Shown one piece after another: positions 1 to 8,777 of a stretch of DNA of 64,000 nucleotides (its first letter is position 1; every line of letters starts with the position of its first letter). Location: the NCBI GenBank assembly GCA_005881495.1, contig VBHI01000226.1:5573-69572 (forward strand). Direction: 5' to 3'. The stretch comes from Chloroflexota bacterium (GTDB taxonomy: Bacteria; Chloroflexota; Ktedonobacteria; Ktedonobacterales; Ktedonobacteraceae). Below the pieces are notes generated by a model. It was not told the origin of the DNA. It ran no database searches and was given only the letters and a program-made list of their open reading frames with translations. Made by a program: the position numbers and the translations under genes.

Positions 1-559
1 AGAGGATTCTACTGACATGTGACTTGATGGTCCGCTCGGTATTGTGCAGGCGGTAAGCGATTTGTTTGTTAGATTGGCCCTGGGCGAGCAGACGCAGCAC
101 CTCGGTCTCGCGTTTGGTCAGCGCTTCGGGGCTTTCAGGAATACTCACCGCCTGCATCAAGCGCGCCGCCGCTCTGGGCGTCAACTGTACTTGCCCGGCT
201 GCCGCCGCTTTGATGGCCTGGCACAGCGCCTCTGCCTGCGTATCTTTGAGCAGGTAGCCGATCGCCCCCGCGCGCACCGCTCCCACCACCGAGGCATCCT
301 CTAAGACGCTGGTGAGGGCCAGCACCTCGGTATCGGGCAGTTCGCGCCGGATGGCGGCGGTGGCGGCGATACCGTCCATCACCGGCATCAGCAGGTCCAT
401 CAACACCACGTCCGGCTTGAGTTCTCGCGCCTGGCGCAGCGCCTCCGCGCCGTCCGACGCTTCGCCCACCACCTCCAGTTCGGGATCATATTTCAGGAAC
501 AGGCGCAGTCCCTGGCGCACGACGCTGTGATCATCGACGAGCAGAATACGAATGGTCAT
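1..559 (-). CDS. NarL/FixJ-family response regulator, 3' end cut by window edge
   Basis: DNA-binding response regulator that takes a phosphate from a sensor kinase and controls transcription. The reverse strand reads from an ATG at 559 through a receiver domain (MTIRILLVDDHSVVRQG; phospho-acceptor Asp in DVVLMDLLMP; Lys in GYLLKDTQ), then a LuxR-type helix-turn-helix (LTKRETEVLRLLAQGQSNKQ, then a TIKSHVS-like recognition helix). The frame is still open at base 1, so only the last few codons should be missing. It is transcribed divergently from the receiver-only gene at 822, with 262 bp between them. No partner kinase is visible on this side. Family assignment is secure; target genes are unknown. 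Confidence 0.93.
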   Translation of the reverse strand, partial: MTIRILLVDDHSVVRQGLRLFLKYDPELEVVGEASDGAEALRQARELKPDVVLMDLLMPVMDGIAATAAIRRELPDTEVLALTSVLEDASVVGAVRAGAIGYLLKDTQAEALCQAIKAAAAGQVQLTPRAAARLMQAVSIPESPEALTKRETEVLRLLAQGQSNKQIAYRLHNTERTIKSHVSRIL

Positions 560-821
560 GTACCACCCCCTTTTCATAGCGGTGCTCACCCCTACCAAAG
601 TATGAGAAGAAATCCATCGTTTGCCAGATGCGTTACCGGGTTGCCGGAAACTATACTTGCTCTAGAAAGAAGCAGTGACTGGGACTTGTACCTCAAAGCT
701 GATCTGATCATTGATCGATGTCACAGCCAGCAAGTGAACGGTTCTGCTTCGTATTGTAGCACATAGCTGTTTTGCTTCTGGGAAAGTCAGAAACGCGCAG
801 AGACTAGCAGACGAGGTACTG

Positions 822-1205
822 ATGATTCGCGTGTTGCTTGTCGATGATCAAGCCGTCGTGCGGCGCGGATTGTGTGTGCGCTTCCACCTGGAGCCGGATC
901 TGCAGGTCGTTGGAGAAGCCAGCACCGGCAGAGAGGCGCTGACGCTCGCGCAGACCCTCACGCCCGACGTGGTGCTGATGGATATCGAGATGCCGGGGAT
1001 GGATGGCATCGAGGCCACCGCAGCCCTGCGGACGATTGTCCCGCAGAGCGCCGTCGTGATCCTGAGCATCCATGACGACGTACAGACACGAGGACGGGCA
1101 CAGGCCGCCGGAGCGGTCGCGTTTGTGGAGAAGCGTGGAGGAACCGATAGGCTGCTCTCTGCCATTCGCCAGGCAGCCGGGCAGGCAGGAAAGAGCCGCG
1201 AGTAA
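822..1205 (+). CDS. receiver-only response regulator
   Basis: 127-aa protein made of a single receiver domain: acidic pair in VLLVDDQ, phospho-acceptor Asp in DVVLMDIEMPGMDG, conserved Lys in AVAFVEKRGG. It resembles the N-terminal half of NarL-type regulators, but the protein stops about 12 residues after the receiver, so no LuxR helix-turn-helix is present. It could be a stand-alone phosphorelay protein or a regulator that lost its output domain. The ATG at 822 follows an ACGAGG ribosome-binding site. It lies divergent to another NarL-type regulator whose first 40 residues are similar, which suggests duplication. Confidence 0.85.
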   Translation: MIRVLLVDDQAVVRRGLCVRFHLEPDLQVVGEASTGREALTLAQTLTPDVVLMDIEMPGMDGIEATAALRTIVPQSAVVILSIHDDVQTRGRAQAAGAVAFVEKRGGTDRLLSAIRQAAGQAGKSRE

Positions 1206-1353
1206 CTGATCAGCTCCTCCCGCTGTTCTCGTGGAGGCTTCGGCAAGAAAGGAGGGATACCCGCCAGCAAAGCGCATACAAAAGCATGGCTCTCATTTGT
1301 TGCAGATGACATCTCCTGAGAGCACACCTCAGGAGACACACAGGAGGTTCATT

Positions 1354-2049
1354 ATGGCTAATCACAAGTTGCTTCGTCTGTCAGCGACGCTGCTGTTCAT
1401 CGGTTTAGTGGTCTTCGGCGTAACGATTCCCCTGCACCCGCCAGGTGCCAATGACCACCAAGCCGCGTTTACCGCGTACGCGAATAGCTCGAGCTGGGCC
1501 GCTATCCACCTCGGGCAGTTCGTCGGGACGGCGGTCATCATTGCGGGACTGCTGGTCCTGTTCTTCGCGCTCAACGTCTCGGAGGGAACACCGCGCTGGC
1601 TGGGGTTCTTCGGGGCCATTGCGGCAGGGGTGGCACTGGCGCTGGCCGGCGTCCGATTTGCCGTGGACGGGGTGGCCCTCAAGCAGGCGGTGGATGCGTG
1701 GGTAAGCGCACCAGCAGCGGAGCAGGCAGCACGCTTTGCCAGTGCGGAAGCCCTCCGGTGGCTGGAGTGGGGGACAACAAGCTATCAGGACTTCATGTTG
1801 GGTCTCGCGCTGGTGCTGTTCGCGATCGTGATCGTGTGGACGGCAAGAGTCCCCAGGCCGGTCGGCTACCTGATGGGATTGTCGGGCCTGGCCTCGCTCG
1901 TACTGGGCTGGGTGATCGGTGCCGAGGGCTTCGCGCCCATCGGTGAGGTGCCATCATATGCAGCCCCAGTCTTTCTCTTTGCGTCGATCATCTGGCTGCT
2001 CATCGTCGCCTGGCGGAGGAAGGAGTCGGCCCAAGCCGCTCCCGCATAA
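1354..2049 (+). CDS. six-helix integral membrane protein of unknown function
   Basis: 231-aa hydrophobic protein with about six predicted membrane segments: near residues 6-25, 45-70, 80-105, 145-165, 172-192 and 205-225. The ATG at 1354 was chosen because it directly follows a strong AGGAGG at 1343; the longer upstream reading adds 41 hydrophilic residues with no ribosome-binding site. No catalytic motif was recognised. It might belong to one of the small DUF membrane families common in Chloroflexota and Actinobacteria, but no family is claimed. The gene stands alone on the + strand. Confidence 0.75.
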   Translation: MANHKLLRLSATLLFIGLVVFGVTIPLHPPGANDHQAAFTAYANSSSWAAIHLGQFVGTAVIIAGLLVLFFALNVSEGTPRWLGFFGAIAAGVALALAGVRFAVDGVALKQAVDAWVSAPAAEQAARFASAEALRWLEWGTTSYQDFMLGLALVLFAIVIVWTARVPRPVGYLMGLSGLASLVLGWVIGAEGFAPIGEVPSYAAPVFLFASIIWLLIVAWRRKESAQAAPA

Positions 2050-2508
2050 GCCATCCACCGGCGGCCTCCGGAAGTGCCCCAGGGAAAGGAACTTCCCTTG
2101 AGGAAGCTCGTAACACTTGGGCCAAAAGTTCCTCTGTATTAGAGCCATTATGTGGATCAGCTTTATCGTGTCCTGATCTCACAACACTGCCGGGGACACA
2201 GTACATCTGGCCTATTTGCACCATTTCCATTTCCCCTGATACAATAAAAAGCACATTGTTTGGTCGGACACTCTTTGATATCCCCTCAAATATAAGAGAA
2301 GGGCTTTACGGGCAACCTGTGTCGCGTCAAATAAAGACATAAGACGTTGTTGATATTCATGAGAGGTCACCTGAAAAAACTTATCAGCAATGGATATAGC
2401 TGGATACAGGTATTGTGGATATGCTTGCACGTGGGCAGGCGCTTCTGGCGCTGGCGAATACAACTCTGGCTCCAGCAATTACATATAACGGAAAGCACGC
2501 ATACTGGA
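2050..2508. other. intergenic stretch with possible decayed minus-strand ORF
   Basis: No secure gene. On the minus strand two overlapping frames (2478 down to 2212, and 2254 down to about 2090) both look protein-like and would join into one reading by a single-base shift near 2240-2254. The products match no family recognised here. The stretch may be a degraded gene or chance. It also carries the in-frame upstream extension of the phosphatase gene at 2509, which is rejected as coding. Confidence 0.3.
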
Positions 2509-3204
2509 ATGAAACAAACCCTGCTTCTTATTCGACATGGGCAGACAACCTGGAATGCTGATCACATACTCCCTGGGCAATTACCAGGGATTGAGTTGAA
2601 TGATAAAGGAAGAGAGCAAGCAGCGCGCCTCGCGAATGCCCTGGCTCTTATTCCGATCAGTGCCATTATTACTAGTCCACTGGAACGAGCACGCGATACC
2701 GCAGAAATTATCAATCAGGGGAGAGATCTTACTATACAGCTTGAGCCGAATTTGATGGACACCAATGTTGGCCGCTGGGCGGGACAAAAGTTTGACGAAC
2801 TTGCTAAAATCGATCCCGATTGGAAAGCCTACGTCCAGGATCCATCAGTTGCTCCTGAAGGTATCGAGACGTTTCCCCAGGTACAGCAGCGAGCCCTGAA
2901 AGCAGTTGAACACTGGTGCACAAAGGATTCCATTGGGGCCTACCCGGTATTTGTAGCTCATGCCGATGTCGTTAAATTGCTTGTGGCACATTACACAGGT
3001 CTGGAGGCTGGCAAGGCAGGCAAACTTTTCATTGATAATGCCTCTGTAAGCCTCGTCGAAATTGATAGTGAGCAACTCCAGCACACGCGGGTCATTGCCG
3101 TTGGTTGGAGCCCGCACCCAGGATGGCTCAAACCTGCAATAGTAGAAGCAAAGAAAGATAAGGAAGATACTTCCTTAAACGAAAACAACGAACAGAAAAA
3201 GTAG
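2509..3204 (+). CDS. histidine phosphatase family protein (phosphoglycerate-mutase-like)
   Basis: 231-aa branch-1 histidine phosphatase. The phospho-acceptor motif LLIRHGQTTWN is at the N terminus, ERARDTAEI follows as in this family, and the second catalytic His is in FVAHADVVKLL near residue 150. Such enzymes remove phosphate from small molecules (phosphoglycerate, alpha-ribazole phosphate, sugar or nucleotide phosphates), and the sequence does not tell which. The ATG at 2509 was preferred over an upstream in-frame start because the family begins about 5 residues before RHG. The C terminus is a charged tail rich in Lys and Glu. The next gene begins 45 bp downstream on the same strand, so co-transcription is possible. 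Confidence 0.88.
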   Translation: MKQTLLLIRHGQTTWNADHILPGQLPGIELNDKGREQAARLANALALIPISAIITSPLERARDTAEIINQGRDLTIQLEPNLMDTNVGRWAGQKFDELAKIDPDWKAYVQDPSVAPEGIETFPQVQQRALKAVEHWCTKDSIGAYPVFVAHADVVKLLVAHYTGLEAGKAGKLFIDNASVSLVEIDSEQLQHTRVIAVGWSPHPGWLKPAIVEAKKDKEDTSLNENNEQKK

Positions 3205-3249
3205 AAGAGAACGAAATTCTATAGATTGCGTACCGAAGGGAGTGCTAGT

Positions 3250-4098
3250 ATGTTTGATCCACGAGATCCCATGGAACGCTATTATTGGCATTATGAATCC
3301 AGGCGACAACTCTCCATTGCACAGATCATAGCCATGGAAAGTGTTGATGTAGAAACAGTTGCACTGACCTGGTTATTGCTGGAACATGGGACCTCACTGA
3401 CAGTATCAGGGCCGACCGATCCCCAGCCAGGTGTGGGCAAAACCACGACACTGAATGCTCTACTCCAGTTTCTCCCAGAAGGAACGGCGCTGGCCTATAT
3501 GTCGGGTATGTATGAAAATTTTGCCTTTACTCGCATACCCAATATCAATCCTGCCACGACCTATGCATTGTGTAACGAAGTAAGCGACCATCTGCCAATC
3601 TACATGTGGGGTAGAGTAGCGCGTCGCTATTTGACGCTACCAGCGCAAGGTTATCATATCGCCACAAGCGTTCATGCAGACACTGTTCAGGATGTCATCT
3701 CCTTGTACCATCACGACCTGCATCTCAGAGCAGAAGATGTGCGCCGCTTAGGCCTGGTTGTCAATATTGGCCTGGTGGGACACGTGTATCCCCTGCGTCG
3801 CCGCTGGTTTACCACGTATGTTTTACAGCCCGACGCCGATCCCAAACATCCTGATGAGATTGTACCTATTCCGCTTTCTCTCTGGAATGAGTTTGACGAT
3901 ACCTTTGAGCACGCGGACCAGCCAATTTTAGACGACCTGGCGAAATGGGCCGGAATAGCGGCAAACCAATTTGCCCCTGCCCTCAAACTGCGCATTGACT
4001 GTTTACGTCAGGTGTCACAGGGGCATGGAGTTGATCACAGTCAAATGTACGATGCTATTGACGAAGTGCGGCAATGTGAAAAGAACAACCTCCCTTGA
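3250..4098 (+). CDS. T2SS/T4SS-type ATPase-like protein with unusual P-loop
   Basis: 282-aa protein resembling the ATPase core of secretion/type IV pilus motors. Around residues 55-75 the segment TVSGPT....GVGKTTTLNA matches the Walker A region of these ATPases, but four extra residues (DPQP) sit between GPT and GVGKTT. After it come a NEVSDHLPIYMWG segment and a HIATSVHADTVQDVI segment that resembles the His-box region. The N-terminal domain and Cys-zinc motif of full GspE/PilB proteins are absent and no pilus genes lie nearby. The ATG at 3250 follows GAAGGGAG. The substrate or machine is unknown, and the protein may act outside secretion. Confidence 0.7.
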   Translation: MFDPRDPMERYYWHYESRRQLSIAQIIAMESVDVETVALTWLLLEHGTSLTVSGPTDPQPGVGKTTTLNALLQFLPEGTALAYMSGMYENFAFTRIPNINPATTYALCNEVSDHLPIYMWGRVARRYLTLPAQGYHIATSVHADTVQDVISLYHHDLHLRAEDVRRLGLVVNIGLVGHVYPLRRRWFTTYVLQPDADPKHPDEIVPIPLSLWNEFDDTFEHADQPILDDLAKWAGIAANQFAPALKLRIDCLRQVSQGHGVDHSQMYDAIDEVRQCEKNNLP

Positions 4099-4157
4099 AA
4101 TAGATAAGCCATTCCATTTGTTCCAACTAATGATCAGATAAAGAAAGGAGTTTTCAG

Positions 4158-4223
4158 ATGCTCATACGTAAGCAAGAAGCAAACGAAGGGCGCTGGCCGC
4201 GTATCTGTAATGAACGTCCATAA
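4158..4223 (+). CDS. possible 21-aa small ORF upstream of the glycosyltransferase
   Basis: ATG at 4158 is preceded by a strong AAAGGAG (4144-4150) at 7-nt spacing and opens a 21-codon frame (begins MLIRKQEANEGRW, ends in TAA). It sits between the ATPase-like gene and the glycosyltransferase, 24 bp before the latter's ATG. It may be a leader peptide or a translational-coupling ORF, or an accidental frame behind a good ribosome-binding site. No relative was recognised. Confidence 0.4.
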   Translation: MLIRKQEANEGRWPRICNERP

Positions 4224-4247
4224 CAATAGAAGAGGAGCACACTGGCT

Positions 4248-5471
4248 ATGAGTTATTCTGTTGCCATGCTCAGTGTCCACACGTCCCCGCTTGATAACCC
4301 GGGGAGCACAAAGGATGCTGGCGGCATGAATGTGTATATGCGCGAACTTGCAAGTAAGCTAGGTCATCGCCAAACGACAGTCGATATCTTTACCCGTTGG
4401 ACAAATGAACACAGCCCTCGCATCGTTCAGCTTAGCACAAATGTGCGCGTTATTCATATAAAAGCTGGGCCAATAACCCCCATCCACAAAAACGAGCTTT
4501 ACCAGTATCTGCCGGAATTTATCCACAACATCGAAACATTCAGACGAAGCAAAGTAAGACAATATGATGTCCTGCACAGCCACTACTGGCTCTCTGGAGT
4601 AGCCGCTATGCAGCTCGCACAGCGCTGGGCAGTTCCCCATGTCACCATGTTTCACACGCTAGCACGCCTGAAGCAGTTGGCAAATCCAAAGGAGAAGGAA
4701 CCCGCATTGCGCCTTGAGATGGAGCAGCAGTTAATAAAACAGGCTGACCGCATCATTGCTGCAACCGCCGACGAGCGCATGCAGCTTATCCGCTATTGTG
4801 GCGCTACCTCAAGCCAGGTAGAGGTCATTCCATGCGGCGTCGATCTCAGGCTTTTTGTGCCGCAAAACAAACTAGAAGCAAGAAATACACTTGGTCTCCC
4901 ACCCTCTCAACCTGTTTTGCTCTTTGTAGGGCGACTCGATCCATTTAAGGGACCAGATTTGTTGCTGCGGGCCGCCGCTATGATGGAAGAAGAGGCACAG
5001 GTCGTAATCGTAGGGGGAAAACTTGAAGGCGATAACGAGCTAGAACAACTCAAGTCGCTGTCGTTCGACCTTGATATCAGCGAACGAGTCCATTTTTTAG
5101 GAGCGCGGCCGCAACGAGAACTGCCTGCAGTGTACAACGCTGCCGATGTGACTGTCATGCCTTCCTACCATGAAAGCTTTGGCCTGGTGGCGGTTGAGTC
5201 GCTAGCCTGTGGTACGCCAGTAGTGGCAACCCGAGCAGGGGGGCTAACAACCATCGTGAGACACGGTGAAACGGGATACTTAGTGCCGCGTTGTCCCGGC
5301 TTTTTCGCCGAGCGATTGGATACGCTCTTACAAGATCGAGTATTGTTGGAGCGGATGCGCCTGGCAGCCCGACCGTCTGTGCGACATTTTAGCTGGAAAA
5401 GTGTCGCCGACCAGGTAAGCAGCCTGTACCAGGAGATGATAGGCGAGATGGAGCAATTGCTGGCACTATAG
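4248..5471 (+). CDS. GT4-family glycosyltransferase, MshA / sucrose-phosphate-synthase-like
   Basis: 407-aa retaining glycosyltransferase with GT-B fold. The N-terminal acceptor domain shows GGMNVYMRELASKLG, typical of MshA-like enzymes. The C-terminal nucleotide-sugar domain has LLFVGRLDPFKGPDLLL near residue 225 and the E-x7-E motif in HESFGLVAVES near 310, followed by GTPVVATRAGG. Family members transfer glucose or GlcNAc to inositol phosphate, fructose phosphate or lipids; the acceptor here cannot be read. Inositol-3-phosphate synthase is encoded 56 kb away, so an inositol acceptor is possible but unproven. The ATG at 4248 follows GAGGAG. A hairpin terminator shared with the convergent peptidase follows the stop. 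Confidence 0.88.
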   Translation: MSYSVAMLSVHTSPLDNPGSTKDAGGMNVYMRELASKLGHRQTTVDIFTRWTNEHSPRIVQLSTNVRVIHIKAGPITPIHKNELYQYLPEFIHNIETFRRSKVRQYDVLHSHYWLSGVAAMQLAQRWAVPHVTMFHTLARLKQLANPKEKEPALRLEMEQQLIKQADRIIAATADERMQLIRYCGATSSQVEVIPCGVDLRLFVPQNKLEARNTLGLPPSQPVLLFVGRLDPFKGPDLLLRAAAMMEEEAQVVIVGGKLEGDNELEQLKSLSFDLDISERVHFLGARPQRELPAVYNAADVTVMPSYHESFGLVAVESLACGTPVVATRAGGLTTIVRHGETGYLVPRCPGFFAERLDTLLQDRVLLERMRLAARPSVRHFSWKSVADQVSSLYQEMIGEMEQLLAL

Positions 5472-5484
5472 AAGATTCTGAGCA

Positions 5485-5535
5485 TGAGACAAACTTGCAG
5501 TGAGCCGATCACCAGCTCACTGCAAATTTGTCTCA
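5485..5535. terminator. bidirectional hairpin terminator
   Basis: Two 20-nt arms (5485-5504 and 5516-5535) are complementary with one G-U position and enclose an 11-nt loop. It lies exactly between the convergent glycosyltransferase and sedolisin genes. T-runs are weak on both sides. Confidence 0.75.
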
Positions 5536-5546
5536 TACATACCCAC

Positions 5547-7421
5547 CTACTGGTTCAGCTCAAGTTGCAAGACGTTGTTAAAGTTCGGAGAACCCCAACC
5601 TGTGGCGTAGCTCCAGCCCTTTGTAGCTTTATAGAAGAGCAGATCGCTGACCGTGCTATCATCAGCAGTGATATTGGTATAGGGATGGAAGTTACCAGGA
5701 TGATTCGCCAGGTTATAGAACTCGGGTACTCCTCCCAAGGCAGGCTTCCCCTTTTGCTGTAATGCCTGGTCGATGAGCAATGCGCCAGCAGCCCAGATGG
5801 GAGCCGCAGCACTGGTACCACCAGAAGCAACCCAGGCGCCCTTGTAGTATACAGCGATATTGGGATAGGCGGCCGCGGCAACATCTGGCACCTGGCGCAA
5901 CCCGTTAGGCGCTACGACCGTTGCAGCAAAATCCAGGGGTCTGATGAAGACATGCGACAATGAACCATCATACTGGGTAGTTGTTCCTGGGCCTACCTGC
6001 CAGGACGGGCGCTTAAAATCAGGGTTCTCGCTTACCCCACCACCACTCCCCCAATTGTTGGAACAGAGTGGTAAATCGTCTCCAGGCCCCCAGGCCGTCT
6101 CACTGGTGCGCACATTACTATCATTTACCTGCAAGTGTGTGCCGCCGACAGCGATAGCATAGACAGCGCTGGCGGGAAAGGACACTACAGCGATATGTGG
6201 CAGACGTTGCGAATAGGCTCCACAATCACCGCTACTGATGAAGACCGAAATGCCCTCGGCAGACAGGCTGCGGAGACTCCTGTTGACGGCTGCCAGTTCA
6301 GTGCTGCTGAATGCGCTTTCAAAGGTCCCATAGCTGACGCTTAACACCTGCACTTTGTGGTCAGTTGCGACGCGGTTAAAGACATCAACCATCGACTGGG
6401 CAAAGGAGGTACTCTTGCCATCGGTCTGATAATCGAGGATCTGCGCCTTTGGAGCGAGTCCTGCAATAAGTTCAAGATCCATGATCGCCTCGCCCTGCCC
6501 CGAACCGGCTGCGAGGTGGCCGTCAACATCAATATTCTGAACATTCGGCGCAGCGATACCTACACAAGCAGCATAGCTTGCAAGGTCCTGGGGATTGTAG
6601 GTATCACCAAACTCGGCCACGCCGATGGACATGCCCTGCCCCTGGTACCCCTGCTGATAAAGCTGATTCACCTGATATGCCGCCGCAAGTTTGTTGCGAG
6701 TAAGCGTCTGTTTTGCTCCGTACTTGCTACAATCGCTGGAAAGAGATGTGGCATCTCGTGTGGCAAAACCAAACGGCGGTTGGAATTGAGGGAGAGCAAA
6801 GTTATCCAGGCCAATAACCGAAGAGACCAGCGAGGAAACAGGCTCTGGAAGCTTCGGTTCACCCTCCTGCAAAAAGAACTGGTAGCCATTAATCGTATAT
6901 GCATTGAGTTTGATATTCAGGGTTCGTTCGATCGTAGCGACCGTAGCATGGACTTTGATCGAGGTGTGCAGAGCATCGGTTGAATCAACGGTATAACCAT
7001 GCTGTGTCAACCAGTCTATTGCCTGCCGCTGTTGCGCATCCGAAAGAGCATAGCGTTGCACAATCTGATCTGGAGTCAGATACTGGTGGAACGTGGCAGA
7101 GCCAGGCTTATACATTTGTGCAACATCCTGCTCCATTGCCGCATCATTGTAAACGAGAGTAAAGGCCAGCGGTTTGACTTCATTCTGCGGTAATGGTGTG
7201 CCATTGGGAAGTTTTCCAGTGCCAGATGGTTGACCTGCCACTGGATGAGTAGTTTTTTTTGAGGTTGGAGTAGGCGTTAGTCCCGAGGTTCCCGTGGTCT
7301 TCGAAGGCGTGGCTGATTGTGCTCCCGGCAGCGAACACGCACTGACCAGGAAGGCAATGATGGCGATACCTAAGGCCAACTGAAGAGGGAACCAATTGGT
7401 AATGGTAACTTTATGATTCAC
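5547..7421 (-). CDS. secreted S53 family peptidase (sedolisin / pro-kumamolisin), lipoprotein
   Basis: About 624-aa secreted acid protease of the serine-carboxyl (sedolisin) type. An N-terminal signal segment ends in a lipobox (FLVSAC, near residue 29), then a Thr/Pro-rich linker, then a pro-kumamolisin activation domain (to about residue 215), then the peptidase. The catalytic Glu and Asp are in GEAIMDLELIAG, the oxyanion Asp in SSGDCGAY, and the nucleophile Ser in GGTSAAAPIWA; the C-terminal Ca2+-site region ATGWGSPNF is present, so the enzyme looks intact. A GTG start at 7421 is chosen because GGAGG lies 5 nt upstream; a TTG 12 nt further up overlaps that site. It probably digests external protein at acid pH. 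Confidence 0.92.
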   Translation of the reverse strand: MNHKVTITNWFPLQLALGIAIIAFLVSACSLPGAQSATPSKTTGTSGLTPTPTSKKTTHPVAGQPSGTGKLPNGTPLPQNEVKPLAFTLVYNDAAMEQDVAQMYKPGSATFHQYLTPDQIVQRYALSDAQQRQAIDWLTQHGYTVDSTDALHTSIKVHATVATIERTLNIKLNAYTINGYQFFLQEGEPKLPEPVSSLVSSVIGLDNFALPQFQPPFGFATRDATSLSSDCSKYGAKQTLTRNKLAAAYQVNQLYQQGYQGQGMSIGVAEFGDTYNPQDLASYAACVGIAAPNVQNIDVDGHLAAGSGQGEAIMDLELIAGLAPKAQILDYQTDGKSTSFAQSMVDVFNRVATDHKVQVLSVSYGTFESAFSSTELAAVNRSLRSLSAEGISVFISSGDCGAYSQRLPHIAVVSFPASAVYAIAVGGTHLQVNDSNVRTSETAWGPGDDLPLCSNNWGSGGGVSENPDFKRPSWQVGPGTTTQYDGSLSHVFIRPLDFAATVVAPNGLRQVPDVAAAAYPNIAVYYKGAWVASGGTSAAAPIWAAGALLIDQALQQKGKPALGGVPEFYNLANHPGNFHPYTNITADDSTVSDLLFYKATKGWSYATGWGSPNFNNVLQLELNQ

Positions 7422-7433
7422 AAACACCTCCAA

Positions 7434-7880
7434 ATCGAGTTCATAGGCAAAAGCTTCAGCGGCGGAAACTCTTCCACTATTGAGTATCCATAGTATAACA
7501 GGATTTATTTACCATAGTATAGAGTTTTTGTCGCTGGAATGCAGTGAACAGGGCAATATTGTCATCGTGAAGCAGGCCACACCTTATTGTACAGTTTAAG
7601 AGGGGTCAGATGACCTTCGTTTGAGACGGCACAATTTCGAGACCGCACTGTCATGCTGAGCGCAGCGAAGCATCTCGTGTCAGATGACCTTCGTTTGAGA
7701 CGGCACAATGTAGAGAGACTCTCTATCACAAAATGTTCACAAAAGAAAATCAACCCCCTGCTCAACAGCATAATGGCCATTTTTGTCAGATTTTGGGATG
7801 GACAATCCTCTTTTCGTATGGTATAATCAATCCAATTACAAGGAGATTTCCAAGTTTGCACGTTCAGCCTATATTTCCTG
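7434..7880. other. intergenic region with repeat element
   Basis: No convincing gene. The middle carries a dispersed repeat-like element (see 7606-7709). The rest is AT-rich and may hold the sedolisin promoter on the minus strand; no clear -35/-10 pair was picked. Confidence 0.6.
7606..7709. repeat. 30-bp direct repeats around a REP-like core
   Basis: The 30-bp sequence starting TCAGATGACCTTCGTTTGAG occurs at 7606-7635 and again, identical, at 7680-7709. Between them lies a GTCATGCTGAGCGCAGCGAA-type core resembling dispersed intergenic elements seen in many soil bacteria. Probably a non-coding repeat unit. Confidence 0.7.
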
Positions 7881-8171
7881 GTGTTGGTCATGTGGGCATT
7901 ACATTCGGCTCTTTTCTCGCCGGGTGAGGATGATTTATATAAACATGGATTCAGTCTCATTGGCATCACAGGTTACATCACTGAAAGAAGCGGTGATGAC
8001 ACGCGGTGGCACATAACATACACACTGGGGGAATTTTGCCCTGGTGTTTTTTATTTCGCACAATTTATTTTTTATGCGCACTGGATGCCGGGATCATCGA
8101 TTAGTTTTCATTCATTGTCGATGGCCATCGAGTCTAGTCAGGAGATTAGACAAGTATTGCAAGAGGTCTAA
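7881..8171 (+). CDS. weak hypothetical ORF
   Basis: A 96-codon open frame (contains ITGYITERSGDDTRWHITY) in a 940-bp gene-poor stretch. The composition is protein-like with aromatic and acidic residues, and the frame is open further upstream, but no ribosome-binding site lies at the first ATG and no family is recognised. An AAGGAG at about 7840 would suit a start nearer 7850 in another frame. It may be a gene remnant. Downstream, 8172-8376 holds nothing clear apart from the ribosome-binding site of the next gene. Confidence 0.25.
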   Translation: MLVMWALHSALFSPGEDDLYKHGFSLIGITGYITERSGDDTRWHITYTLGEFCPGVFYFAQFIFYAHWMPGSSISFHSLSMAIESSQEIRQVLQEV

Positions 8172-8376
8172 GCAAGGTATCTTGCAGAGAGGAAGGAGGT
8201 AAGAACACTACCTTTTTGAATGGAACATCTTGCCTTTGTGCTGGATGAGAGGAGTTTGAAACACACAAACCAGGTGCGCGACATAAAAAGATACGCCTCT
8301 ATAAATGTATAGAGAGTGCAATTGAACGAAGATGTGGACACGGAGTGGTTGCAACATATAAAGGAGAGTACCGATC

Positions 8377-8658
8377 ATGAACTCAAGTATGATCAGTAAG
8401 ATCGCAAAAGCCAAGCGTTACGCGGAAGAACCAGAGCGAATACAATTTACTCGCTTTGAAGCAACGTTCCGGGGCGAAAATGATATACACACGACCATTT
8501 TTGATAATGGTGAGTGGATATGTACCTGCCGTTTCTTTCAAGACTGGGGCGACTGCAGCCATACTATGGCTATGCAGCGAGTATTGGGCGTCACTATTCC
8601 CGCGGCCCATCGGCATGGGATTCCAGCAGGGTTAGGTACCAGCCCACTCGTACACTGA
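8377..8658 (+). CDS. small SWIM-type zinc-finger protein
   Basis: 93-aa protein. Residues around 50-65 (WICTCRFFQDWGDCSHTMA) carry the C-x-C-...-C-x-H ligand pattern of SWIM zinc fingers, which bind DNA or protein and are often found in transposases, SNF2 helicases and recombination mediators. Here the finger stands almost alone on a 93-residue chain, so it may be an adaptor. The ATG at 8377 follows AAGGAG. It is convergent with the gene at 8778 and shares a terminator with it. Function is unknown beyond zinc binding. Confidence 0.8.
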   Translation: MNSSMISKIAKAKRYAEEPERIQFTRFEATFRGENDIHTTIFDNGEWICTCRFFQDWGDCSHTMAMQRVLGVTIPAAHRHGIPAGLGTSPLVH

Positions 8659-8724
8659 GCTGGTCAACGCATTCATGGCGTTGAGGGCTATCCGGCCTCT
8701 ATACAAGCCACCCGAAACAATAAA

Positions 8725-8766
8725 AAGAAGCACTGGAAACTGAAACGAAACAGACCAGTGCTTCTT
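8725..8766. terminator. bidirectional terminator hairpin
   Basis: Perfect 12-bp stem (8725-8736 with 8755-8766, AAGAAGCACTGG and its complement) with an 18-nt loop. It is flanked by A-rich sequence on the left, giving a T-run on the minus strand, and T-rich sequence on the right. It lies between convergent genes. Confidence 0.8.
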
Positions 8767-8777
8767 CTCTTGTATTG

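Noticed and set aside
2347..2508. 54-residue N-terminal extension of the histidine phosphatase
   Set aside because: Family members begin just before the RHG motif; no ribosome-binding site at the upstream start and the extension is Trp/Arg-rich and unlike any domain.
4248..5471. Firm assignment as mshA (mycothiol synthesis)
   Set aside because: The fold and motifs fit, but sucrose-phosphate synthase-like and other GT4 enzymes share them and no other mycothiol gene is in the window.
6357..6983. 208-codon open frame on the + strand
   Set aside because: Antisense to the sedolisin gene, whose catalytic motifs are all in the other strand; no start signals.
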